From the NCBI GenBank assembly GCA_036278455.1, contig DASULB010000512.1, forward strand, positions 1 to 9,236: DNA of 9,236 nt, read 5' to 3'. Every line of letters begins with the position of its first letter. Position 1 is the stretch's first letter. Shown here in pieces: positions 1-6,500 of the stretch. Origin of the DNA: FW021-bin31 sp036278455 (GTDB lineage: Bacteria > Bacteroidota > Bacteroidia > Chitinophagales > Chitinophagaceae). Made by a program: the position numbers and the translations under genes. The notes under the pieces are model-generated. The model was not told the DNA's origin. It saw only the letters and a program-made list of their open reading frames with translations, and did no database searches.

Positions 1-298
1 AGATGAAAAACTATCTAAACACTATGTTGCATAATTAAATAATCATTACACTAGTGCTGCCGCTCCGATAATTGTATATACCATTAGTGAAGAACCGGAC
101 CTTTGCTCGGCGAAACATTGAGATAGTATTTACCGTATTTAATTTGCAGGTTCACGGAAGTACGGGTATTGAGCCCTGATGATCTGTGGTTCAGCAAAAA
201 TACGCACATCAGTTAAGGCACCTGTGACCCATGGCGGGCCACAAAAAACTGCAACTGCAAATGATCAATTCAAAAGTGGCGTCAAGAATGTCTTTCTC
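1..298. other. Region downstream of susD without a confident gene
   Basis: This stretch follows the susD stop codon and is more A+T-rich than the neighbouring genes. It holds the weak remnant frames described separately. I see no strong hairpin followed by a T-run that would be a terminator for susCD, no tRNA, and no exact TAnnTTTG promoter box. The nearest plus-strand match (TAATTTG near 140) lacks one spacer base and would point into susD antisense, so it is not called. Confidence 0.5.
84..209 (-). pseudogene. Possible remnant reading frame downstream of susD (41 codons)
   Basis: This minus-strand frame runs from an ATG at 209 to a TAA at 84-86 and encodes 41 residues whose second half (NTRTSVNLQIKYGKYYLNVS) looks like real beta-rich protein. 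A second minus-strand frame, open from about 262 down to a TAA at 139-141, overlaps it and reads WVTGALTDVRIFAEPQI. Together the two look like the broken 3' end of one gene with a frameshift, or they may be chance. The ATG frame is preceded immediately by an in-frame stop, and no ribosome-binding or promoter signal is evident. I do not recognise a family. It could also be ordinary intergenic DNA. Confidence 0.2.
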
Positions 299-1804
299 CT
301 AGTAATGTGGATTTTGTTTGGCTTTTGTATTGGCCTGCAATTCCGTAATGGGGATGGGAAGGTACTCATTTTTCCCCTTGATAAAATTGGCTGCGCCCAG
401 GGCGCCATGGGCGACCAGGTTCTCCTTGAGGGTACCCCAACGTTGCAGGTCATAAAAACGGGTTCCTTCGTCGGCGAATTCAATGATCCGCTGGTGCTCT
501 ATTTCTTTGGCCATGCCGGCCTTCGACAAGCCGGCAATCAGGGGAACCAGTTTGGCCCGGGTCCGGACGGTGTTGACAAAGGGGACCGCCTCCAGTGTGC
601 GTCCCAGATTATTGAGTGCTTCGGCGTGCATCAGCAGCACATCGGAATAACGCAGCACCCGCAGGTTTTTCCCCGAGTACTCGCTCAGGTGGGTGCCGAG
701 TTCCCATTCATTGTATTTAGCCCATGCCACCTTATTGGATCCGGCACCAAACAATTGTTCGTAGGTCTGTCCGTAATAGGTCAGCCCGCCGTCTTTCCAG
801 ATGACGGTGGCATACATTCTGGGGTCCAGTTTCCCTCCCAACGTCTTTTCCTTCATCAGCTCACCCATCAAGAACTGGTTGGGGTAACATTCATACCATC
901 CTCCTGCCTCCGACGGGGCTTCTTCATAATTCCGGGGACTCTCCAGCGTCTGCCCCTTAAAAGAGCCCTTTGCATAGTTCACTTCCAGAAGCGATTCTTC
1001 ACTGAAATCATGGTCTTCCCGGAAGACATCGGCATAATCGGGTAAAAGCGAATAAGTCTTGGACTTGATGATCCGGTCGAAGGTGTCGGAGGCCTCCTGC
1101 CATTTGCCCATGTACAGGTAACTTTTGCCGAGGAATCCCAGGGCAGCGCCCTGGGTAACACGGCCCTGGTTGTCCGCATCATAAGTAGTTGGCAGCGCTG
1201 CTGCCGCGTCGGTGAAATCCTTGACAATCTGCGACCAGGTATCTGCCGGGGCCGCCTGGGCCTGTGCATATTCGCTGCTGTCTTTGGGAACGGTCAGGAT
1301 CAGCGGTACGTTCAGGTAATTGGTGACCAGCGAGAAATAGAAGTAGCCACGCATGAACTTGGCCTCGCCGATGAGCCGCGTTTTTTCGTCGGCATCCATC
1401 TTGGCAATACCCGGGATATTATCGATCGCCTGGTTGGCGCGGAAAATCCCCTTGTAATTCAGGTTCCACAATCCCGAGACGATCGCGCTGGCATCCGTGG
1501 TGGTAAACAGCGCCAGGGTCCACCAGTCGGGAACGTCATGGGTAATGCCGATATCATCCCCGCGGTACAGTGCGGCAACCATACGGTTATACCAGTTATC
1601 GGCACAGGACCAGGAGGCCTGCCCCAGAAATACCTGGTAAATTCCGGTTACATTGGCTTCCGCGTCGCCGGCACTTTGCCAGAAATTAGTGGGGGTCAGG
1701 GTATTGGGGTTATTCAGATCCAGCAGCTTGGAACAACTTGTCAAAAGCGCCGTGCCACCGATCATTCCCTTACCTATCAGACTGATAAATTCTTTTCTTT
1801 CCAT
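299..1804 (-). CDS. susD: SusD/RagB-family outer-membrane nutrient-binding lipoprotein
   Basis: This 501-residue protein is the surface-exposed substrate-capturing lid that works with the SusC transporter encoded just upstream. The N-terminus carries a lipoprotein signal with lipobox L21-T22-S23 and lipidated C24. The SusD-like N-terminal helical domain follows, with the family TPR signature around 143-157 (RLIGEAKFMRGYFYF). The C-terminal RagB/SusD region shows NLRVLRYSDVLLMHAEALN (379-397), the IIEFADEGTRFYDLQRWG block (440-457) and the usual ending YLPIPITEL...QNPHY (481-501). Length is normal for the family. The ATG at 1804 is the only reasonable start, because an in-frame TAA lies 6 bases upstream. 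The gap to the susC stop is 20 bp, so the pair is surely cotranscribed. The signal is unusual: RKEFISLIGKG before the hydrophobic stretch resembles a Tat motif. Family assignment is certain; the substrate is unknown. Confidence 0.96.
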   Translation of the reverse strand: MERKEFISLIGKGMIGGTALLTSCSKLLDLNNPNTLTPTNFWQSAGDAEANVTGIYQVFLGQASWSCADNWYNRMVAALYRGDDIGITHDVPDWWTLALFTTTDASAIVSGLWNLNYKGIFRANQAIDNIPGIAKMDADEKTRLIGEAKFMRGYFYFSLVTNYLNVPLILTVPKDSSEYAQAQAAPADTWSQIVKDFTDAAAALPTTYDADNQGRVTQGAALGFLGKSYLYMGKWQEASDTFDRIIKSKTYSLLPDYADVFREDHDFSEESLLEVNYAKGSFKGQTLESPRNYEEAPSEAGGWYECYPNQFLMGELMKEKTLGGKLDPRMYATVIWKDGGLTYYGQTYEQLFGAGSNKVAWAKYNEWELGTHLSEYSGKNLRVLRYSDVLLMHAEALNNLGRTLEAVPFVNTVRTRAKLVPLIAGLSKAGMAKEIEHQRIIEFADEGTRFYDLQRWGTLKENLVAHGALGAANFIKGKNEYLPIPITELQANTKAKQNPHY

Positions 1805-1824
1805 GATTTATGGTTTTGCTTGGT

Positions 1825-4800
1825 TCAAAAATGTAGTGAGATCCCGCCGCTGACCGTCTTGGCCACAGGGTACAGCCCCTGATCCAACCCACGGTTCATT
1901 AATCCATCACCGGAATAACTGGGGTCATAGCCGGGGTAATGGGTAATCGTCCACATATTATTGGCGCTCACATAGATGCGGAGATCAGAAATCCCGAGTC
2001 TGTCAAGCGTGCCTTTAGGGAGCGTGTAACCCAGCTGCAGGGTTTTCACGCGCAGGTAGGAGGCATCATAAAGAAACCTGTCGGAAGGATCCGAATTGTG
2101 GTTGGGATCATTAAAGGAAAGTTCAGGCACCTTGGTGTTGGTGTGATCCGGTGTCCAGGCATCCAGCAGGTCGGTGGAGAAATTGTAATCCAGGGTGCCG
2201 CGGTTGGTGATCCAGCTGTTGGTGTCAAACATCTTATTGCCTTCGGTGCCCTGGATGAAAAAGGTAAAATCAAAATGCCTGTACTGCGCACTAAAGTTTA
2301 ACCCGTAGGTGAATTTCGGGAAGGGACTGCCACTGTAGGCCACATCGGAACCGTTGATAATACCGTCCTTATTAACGTCGATGTAACGCACATCACCGGG
2401 TTTGGCGGCGGGCTGCAGCAGGTCGCCCTTGTCATTTTTCCATGCCTGGACCTCCGCGGTCGACTGGAACAGGCCGTCCGTCTGCTTGGTAAAAAAGGCG
2501 CCGATGGGATATCCCACCTGGGCCGCAGTGACGGCGCTGGTGGATGCCCGGTGCGGCACTGAACCATAGATGACCTGGTCGGCAAAACCAAGCGCCACTA
2601 CCTCATTTTTGATGGTGGAGAAATTGGCAGTAATGCTATAGGTGAAGGCCTGGCCGGTCTTTTGGGGATGATAGGTCACACTGGCATCAAAACCTTTGTT
2701 CTGCAACTTCCCGGTATTGACCAGGGGCGCGGTGACCGTTCCGGTGGAGGGCGGAATCGGCACGTTCAATAGCACATTATCCGTATTATCCACATAATAA
2801 TCCAGCGTCAGGCTCAGGCTGTTCAGCAGATCGATGTCCAGTCCTACATCCAGGTCCTCGGTGGATTCCCATTTGATGCCGGCGTTCGCGAAATTCTCGA
2901 TCGCGGCGCCCGTGGCAAATTCACTGCCGAACAAATATCCCAGGTAAGTAGAATAAGTGATGGAAGGAATGTAATCGTAATTGTCATTCGGCTGGTTACC
3001 CAGAACGCCATAACTGCCCCTGAGTTTCAGGTTCTGGATGGTGGTCTTCAACGACTGGAAAAAAGGTTCGTTACTGATGCGCCAGGCAGCCGAGGCCGAT
3101 GGGAAGACCCCGTAACGGTTGACAGAGCCGAACCGGGAAGATCCGTCGCGTCGTACATTGGCCGTCAGGTAATACTTGTCATTATAGGAATAAAGCAGCC
3201 GGCCCAGTATGGAGGCCATATCCCACTGGTATTCGTTGCCGCCGGCGCTGATGGAATAACCGGTCCCCGCGCTGATTACCCGGAGACTGTTGTTGGGGAA
3301 GCCCGTCATGTTGCCGGTAGTGCTGCGGTTGTAGTCCTCCTCGGAGGTATATCCCACAAGCAGATCAATGTTGTGTTTGCCAAACTGCTGTTGATAATCC
3401 AGCGTATTTTCGATCAGCCAGTGCCTGGTGCGCTGGCGGTTTTCTCCCAGGGTCGCCCGGATGTTCTGGCGCTGTGTTGACATATAATAGGTGGGCGTAT
3501 AGTTTTGGCTGTAGCCATTCCATACCCGGTAGCCCACATTGAGCTTGTAGGTGAACCTTTTCAGGAAACGGACCGAGCCATAGACATCCATGTTCATCTC
3601 ATTGTTATGATTCGTATTGTCCTGCATCTCAAGCAACCCGAGCGGATTGAAGGCCTGGGTGGAGAGATACGGCGGCGCGCCGCCGTATCCCCCGTCATTG
3701 GCGGTATCATGAACGGGTATGATGGGTTGGGCCAGCACGATCTGCTGGGTCAAGTCCTTGTCGCCCCCGCCGGGGAAAGTACGCTGGTTCACATCAGTCC
3801 AGCTCAGGCTCTCGCCAAAGGTAACGGGACCGGTAGTCTGTTGCCCGTTAAAATGAAAAAGAGCTTTTTTGTACCAGGTGGACCTGGCGATGCCCTCCTG
3901 GTCATTATAGGCACCCGATACCCGGAAGGTGGCGTTTTCACTGCCACCCGAGATGCCCAGGTAGGCGTTGTACAGCGGCGCACTCCTGTAAATGATATTT
4001 TGCCAGTCGGAACCTTTTCCCAGGGAAGAAGGATCGGACAGCGCGTCAAAAGGGTCCAGGCCCGCCGTCTTGTGCAGGGCGTTGTCCAGGATGGCATATT
4101 GTTCCGCGTTGGCGACCGATATGAACTTCTGGGGTGATTGTACGCCATAGGAGGCATTGACATCAATATTCACTTTGCCTGCCTCTCCCTTTTTGGTGGT
4201 GACAATCAATACGCCGTTGGCCGCGCGGGAGCCATAAATGGCCGCCGCGGCGGCATCTTTCAACACCTGCATGGAGGCAATGTCCGCCGGGTTTACATTG
4301 TTCAGGTCACCCGGAGCGCCATCAATGATCACCAGGGGATTGTTGTTGCCAAAAGTATTTGATCCGCGTACGCGGATGTTGATATCCGCGCCGGGCGAGC
4401 CACTGGAGGGCGAGACACTCAAACCGGGTGTGGTGCCTTCCAGGGCAGCAGCGGCATTGGGTAATACGGCGTTCGTCTGAAGTTCCTGGATATTGACGCT
4501 GGCGATGGAGGAACTCAGATCACTTTTCTTCTGGGTACCATAACCGATCACCACCACATTGTTCAACGACACTGTACTTAACTCCAGTACGACGTTTACC
4601 ACTTTTCTACCCTCTACCGGAACCGTCTTTTCCGCATACCCTACGGAGGAAACGACAAGTGTTGCGCCGGCCTGGCTCAGTTGCAGCGAATATTTCCCCT
4701 GGGCGTCTGTCGCGGTCCCGGCCGAAGTGCCTTTTACGCCCACGGTGGCACCCACAAGCGGTGTCCCGTCAGCGGAGGTCACGGTTCCCTGGACGGTATG

Positions 4801-4869
4801 CTGGCCATAGGCAGTGGTAAAAGATAAGGTGGCAGCTAAAAAGACGATGGCGTGTACGATCTTTTTCAT
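1825..4869 (-). CDS. susC: SusC/RagA-family TonB-dependent outer-membrane transporter
   Basis: This is a 1014-residue TonB-linked beta-barrel importer, within the usual SusC size range. It has a signal peptide (1-22, cleavage likely after AYG), then a carboxypeptidase-D regulatory-like domain (about 25-100, GTVTSADGTPLVGATVGVKG), the conserved SusC segment VVVIGYGTQKK (105-115), a plug domain with the family motif VLKDAAAAAIYGSRAANG (202-219), and a large barrel ending in the expected terminal aromatic residue (GGISLHF). There is no STN domain, so it probably does not signal through an anti-sigma factor; control more likely comes from the divergent AraC regulator. It imports oligomers captured by SusD across the outer membrane using TonB/proton-motive-force energy. 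The ATG at 4869 directly begins a good signal peptide (MKKIVHAIVFLAATLSF). An exact 24-bp palindrome lies inside it at 3666-3689. Family is certain; substrate is not inferable from this window. Confidence 0.97.
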   Translation of the reverse strand: MKKIVHAIVFLAATLSFTTAYGQHTVQGTVTSADGTPLVGATVGVKGTSAGTATDAQGKYSLQLSQAGATLVVSSVGYAEKTVPVEGRKVVNVVLELSTVSLNNVVVIGYGTQKKSDLSSSIASVNIQELQTNAVLPNAAAALEGTTPGLSVSPSSGSPGADINIRVRGSNTFGNNNPLVIIDGAPGDLNNVNPADIASMQVLKDAAAAAIYGSRAANGVLIVTTKKGEAGKVNIDVNASYGVQSPQKFISVANAEQYAILDNALHKTAGLDPFDALSDPSSLGKGSDWQNIIYRSAPLYNAYLGISGGSENATFRVSGAYNDQEGIARSTWYKKALFHFNGQQTTGPVTFGESLSWTDVNQRTFPGGGDKDLTQQIVLAQPIIPVHDTANDGGYGGAPPYLSTQAFNPLGLLEMQDNTNHNNEMNMDVYGSVRFLKRFTYKLNVGYRVWNGYSQNYTPTYYMSTQRQNIRATLGENRQRTRHWLIENTLDYQQQFGKHNIDLLVGYTSEEDYNRSTTGNMTGFPNNSLRVISAGTGYSISAGGNEYQWDMASILGRLLYSYNDKYYLTANVRRDGSSRFGSVNRYGVFPSASAAWRISNEPFFQSLKTTIQNLKLRGSYGVLGNQPNDNYDYIPSITYSTYLGYLFGSEFATGAAIENFANAGIKWESTEDLDVGLDIDLLNSLSLTLDYYVDNTDNVLLNVPIPPSTGTVTAPLVNTGKLQNKGFDASVTYHPQKTGQAFTYSITANFSTIKNEVVALGFADQVIYGSVPHRASTSAVTAAQVGYPIGAFFTKQTDGLFQSTAEVQAWKNDKGDLLQPAAKPGDVRYIDVNKDGIINGSDVAYSGSPFPKFTYGLNFSAQYRHFDFTFFIQGTEGNKMFDTNSWITNRGTLDYNFSTDLLDAWTPDHTNTKVPELSFNDPNHNSDPSDRFLYDASYLRVKTLQLGYTLPKGTLDRLGISDLRIYVSANNMWTITHYPGYDPSYSGDGLMNRGLDQGLYPVAKTVSGGISLHF
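3666..3689. repeat. Perfect 24-bp palindrome inside susC
   Basis: The first 12 bases (GATACGGCGGCG) are exactly the reverse complement of the next 12, with no spacer. It overlaps codons 394-402 of susC (G-Y-G-G-A-P-P-Y-L) in the barrel region. The core is very rich in G+C. It could form a cruciform or a stable hairpin in mRNA. It may only reflect the Gly-Gly/Pro-Pro codons GGC and CCG being complementary, but the symmetry extends beyond them to the flanking bases. Confidence 0.85.
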
Positions 4870-4983
4870 GGGACTGAAGTTTATGGTCTCTTGTAATTGG
4901 AATGCTGTTTTTCAATAATAATTTTAATGGGGTACCTCATGAGGGCAGGAGGTAAGTTGATAAACCCGCCGTTGTCCCGTGAG

Positions 4984-4991
4984 CAAAGTAA
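4984..4991 (-). promoter_or_regulatory. Alternative susC -7 box (TTACTTTG, imperfect)
   Basis: The minus strand reads TTACTTTG, which keeps the TTTG half of TAnnTTTG but has the TA one base too close. It would give a shorter leader of about 110 nt to the susC start. The inverted repeat at 5013-5026 would then lie just upstream of its -33 region. It is weaker than the exact box at 5156-5163. Confidence 0.25.
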
Positions 4992-5012
4992 TGTATAATG
5001 GCGCTGGTGGAG

Positions 5013-5026
5013 ATACCATCTGGTAT
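5013..5026. repeat. Inverted repeat ATACCA-TC-TGGTAT
   Basis: This has perfect 6-bp arms around a 2-bp centre. It lies about 20 bp upstream of the imperfect minus-strand -7 box at 4984-4991 and within the leader if the upstream promoter is used. It could be a dimeric regulator site or a chance palindrome. Confidence 0.4.
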
Positions 5027-5056
5027 TGCTTAACTATAGACCACCGCACTCCCCTG

Positions 5057-5083
5057 ATTTCAGGCTAATTAATTTCAGGTTAA
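5057..5083. repeat. 12-bp near-perfect direct repeat, ATTTCAGG(C/T)TAA
   Basis: ATTTCAGGCTAA (5057-5068) and ATTTCAGGTTAA (5072-5083) are spaced 15 bp and differ at one base. The first copy overlaps a small inverted repeat, CCTGA-TT-TCAGG (5053-5064). If susC is transcribed from the box at 5156-5163, both copies lie in its leader RNA. Confidence 0.5.
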
Positions 5084-5155
5084 AATGATACGTAAAGTGT
5101 GCTTTGATCGCATGCCACAAGCGCGTGCCCCCATCGCATACCATTTATCAAGTGT

Positions 5156-5163
5156 CAAATTTA
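5156..5163 (-). promoter_or_regulatory. Candidate susCD promoter, Bacteroidota -7 box TAAATTTG
   Basis: The minus strand reads TAAATTTG, an exact match to the Bacteroidota -7 consensus TAnnTTTG. Transcription would start near 5150-5153 and give a susC leader of about 280 nt. No TTTG-type -33 element is visible around 5180-5187; that position holds A+T-rich tandem repeats and the start of the proximal direct-repeat half-site. This is what an activator-dependent promoter would look like. The imperfect box at 4984-4991 is the alternative. Confidence 0.5.
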
Positions 5164-5166
5164 CTT

Positions 5167-5188
5167 TTAAATAAACGTTAAATAAATG
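5167..5188. repeat. 11-bp tandem repeat, TTAAATAAA(C/T)G
   Basis: TTAAATAAACG at 5167-5177 is followed directly by TTAAATAAATG at 5178-5188, differing at one base. The period is about one helical turn. It occupies the space between the -7 box at 5156-5163 and the direct repeats, so it could be phased A+T-rich DNA affecting promoter shape, or simply a slippage product. Confidence 0.6.
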
Positions 5189-5215
5189 GATGATTTTCCG
5201 ATAAAGATGGATGAT
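5186..5215 (-). promoter_or_regulatory. Candidate AraC-family operator: two 9-bp direct repeats, 21 bp apart
   Basis: The plus strand has ATGGATGAT at 5186-5194 and again at 5207-5215; the match extends loosely to A(A/G)ATGGATGAT(T/C)TT. The 21-bp start-to-start distance equals two helical turns, the classic spacing of tandem half-sites bound by AraC-family proteins. Relative to the minus-strand box at 5156-5163 they would lie at about -33 to -41 and -54 to -62, the position of activator sites that overlap the -33/-35 region. An AraC-family gene sits directly next to this region, so binding by that protein is the obvious inference; it has not been demonstrated. Confidence 0.5.
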
Positions 5216-5469
5216 CTTACAAGCCGCTGGTTTCGGAGATGATACCTGTCTTTTCACCCACCTGCATCTTCGGCAGATTGTCCCGAGCAAAAAAGCATGG
5301 AGATCGCACCTGTTCTCAGTGACCGGTCAAAATGCACTTATAAACGGTAATGGAGGGCCTAACGGATACTTATTCAGGTAATAAGTCATCGATATTCAGC
5401 CAGATATAACACCTATTCCAGTCACCTGAACAGGGCGCCATCATCTAAATCATGATTTTTAGGTAAATA

Positions 5470-6381
5470 ATGGATATTTTTACGGTCATGTTACAGGCCG
5501 TCATCATAAAAAAGAAGGAGGGATTTGCCGGCGAGCGGGCATGTGTGCTACCCAACGCCATCAAACATGACCTGCAATCCAGCAGCCTGTGCCGGAATCT
5601 TTATCTGACCGACATCGGTTATTATCCGAAAGCATTGTACCATAACAGGGAACGCCAGCATGGCTGCAAGCAGTACATCCTTATCTATTGCACCCATGGG
5701 GAAGGCTATTATACGATTCACCGCAAGACCTACAAGGTAAAAGCCAACTATTTTTTTATCCTGCCGGAAGACGCCGCGCACAAGTATGGTTCAAACCCCA
5801 AGAACCCATGGACGATCTACTGGATGCATTTCACCGGAGAACTGGCCGGGGATTATTTTCATTACCTGATGGGAAAGCGCTCCCTGGCGCCAAAAATGGT
5901 GATCCCTTCCGAGGAACGCAACCAGCTCTTCGACGAGATCGTCCGTTACGCGTCCATGATCAACAACACCGACGCGGTAATCTATGCCAATAACTGCCTG
6001 TACAATTACCTGGCCTCCTTTAAGAACAGCATTTTCAACGAATCGGATGCGGACCGTAAGCAGACCAGTACGATAGACAGCTGCATCGAACTGATGAAAG
6101 AAAACCTGGACAAGAACCTGAACCTCTATGAGATCTCTCAAATCATGGAGCTGTCCATTTCCCATCTCTCCGCCCTGTTCAAAGAAAAAATGCATGACTC
6201 TCCTTACAACTATTATATCTTCCTGAAAATGCAACGCGCCTGCTATCTGCTGTGGAATTCCGGGATGAACATCAAAACCATCGCGGCCGAGCTTGGCTAT
6301 GAGGATCCCTATCATTTTTCCCGGGTATTTAAAAACATGATGGGACACTCTCCGCGGCAGTTCCGCAACCGCGATGATTAA
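5470..6381 (+). CDS. AraC-family transcriptional regulator, likely activator of susCD
   Basis: This 303-residue cytosolic DNA-binding regulator has two parts. Residues about 44-150 resemble an AraC-type cupin ligand-binding domain (LYLTDIGYYPKALYHNRER; GYYTIHRKTYKVKANYFFIL; AAHKYG). Residues about 203-300 are the double helix-turn-helix: first HTH around NLYEISQIMELSISHLSALF (218-237) and second around NIKTIAAELGY...HFSRVFKNMMGHSPRQF (267-299). An in-frame stop lies 3 bases upstream of the ATG at 5470, so the protein cannot be longer. The next ATG at 5488 (residue 7) is a credible alternative, because as I recall the family's conserved block usually begins close to the KKKEGF segment at residues 14-19. 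The gene diverges from susC, the usual place for a local activator that responds to the imported substrate. Ligand unknown. Confidence 0.92.
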   Translation: MDIFTVMLQAVIIKKKEGFAGERACVLPNAIKHDLQSSSLCRNLYLTDIGYYPKALYHNRERQHGCKQYILIYCTHGEGYYTIHRKTYKVKANYFFILPEDAAHKYGSNPKNPWTIYWMHFTGELAGDYFHYLMGKRSLAPKMVIPSEERNQLFDEIVRYASMINNTDAVIYANNCLYNYLASFKNSIFNESDADRKQTSTIDSCIELMKENLDKNLNLYEISQIMELSISHLSALFKEKMHDSPYNYYIFLKMQRACYLLWNSGMNIKTIAAELGYEDPYHFSRVFKNMMGHSPRQFRNRDD

Positions 6382-6412
6382 GACGGCCATCAAAACGGCG
6401 TACCCGCGACGC

Positions 6413-6438
6413 ATGATGCCGGCGGATGATGCCGGCGG
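6413..6438. repeat. Perfect 13-bp tandem repeat with potential stem-loop
   Basis: ATGATGCCGGCGG occurs twice back to back (6413-6425 and 6426-6438) in the gap between the regulator and serS. The two GCCGGC cores (6418-6423, 6431-6436) are self-complementary and can pair as a 6-bp G+C stem with a 7-base loop, possibly a weak transcription end for the regulator. No T-run follows. The second copy contains the upstream in-frame ATG for serS that I rejected as its start. Confidence 0.7.
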
Positions 6439-6473
6439 CTTCCACGCGCTTATCACATAAGCATCTGATCGCT

Positions 6474-6481
6474 TATCTTTG
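6474..6481 (+). promoter_or_regulatory. serS promoter -7 box, TATCTTTG
   Basis: This is an exact match to the Bacteroidota TAnnTTTG -7 consensus, 19 bases upstream of the serS ATG at 6501. It implies a very short leader of roughly 10-15 nt and an independent promoter for serS. It also places transcription start downstream of the in-frame ATG at 6426, which supports the 6501 start. A clear -33 motif is not evident. Confidence 0.7.
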
Positions 6482-6500
6482 CACAAAATTTTCTGAAAAT

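Larger units (their letters stand above)
4870..5469. promoter_or_regulatory. 600-bp divergent control region between susC and the AraC regulator
   Basis: This non-coding stretch separates the divergent susC and araC-type genes and is unusually rich in short repeats. On the minus strand it contains an exact -7 box (5156-5163), 9-bp direct repeats 21 bp apart (5186-5215), an 11-bp tandem repeat (5167-5188), 11-bp near-repeats with period 26 (5107-5117, 5133-5143), 12-bp near-repeats with period 15 (5057-5068, 5072-5083), an inverted repeat (5013-5026) and a second, imperfect -7 box (4984-4991). Short perfect palindromes occur at 4935-4944 and 5320-5329. I found no TAnnTTTG box on the plus strand for the regulator gene. 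A basic, low-quality minus-strand frame at 5075-5290 has only a TTG start and is not considered a gene. Confidence 0.75.

Noticed and set aside
179..1045. Plus-strand 288-codon frame across the susD 3' half
   Set aside because: Most of it mirrors susD, whose identity is certain; the translation looks non-natural.
4242..4255. G+C-rich palindrome GCCGCCGCGGCGGC in susC
   Set aside because: It is explained by the alanine-rich codons of the conserved SusC plug motif.
4881..4940. 19-codon minus-strand leader reading frame just upstream of susC
   Set aside because: A short ATG frame with no translation signal and no attenuator-like residue run; its ATG lies inside the small CCTCATGAGG palindrome. 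Chance is sufficient.
5075..5290. 71-codon minus-strand frame in the control region
   Set aside because: It starts with TTG, is a basic low-complexity translation, and its apparent repeat (KIIHLYRKIIHLF) only reflects the 21-bp DNA repeat.
5791..6486. Long open frame (231 codons) antisense to the AraC-family gene
   Set aside because: It is a shadow of codon usage in a well-recognised gene on the other strand; no family resemblance or promoter.
6426..6500. 25-residue N-terminal extension of SerS
   Set aside because: It lies upstream of the -7 box and includes the 13-bp tandem repeat; the canonical family N-terminus begins at 6501.
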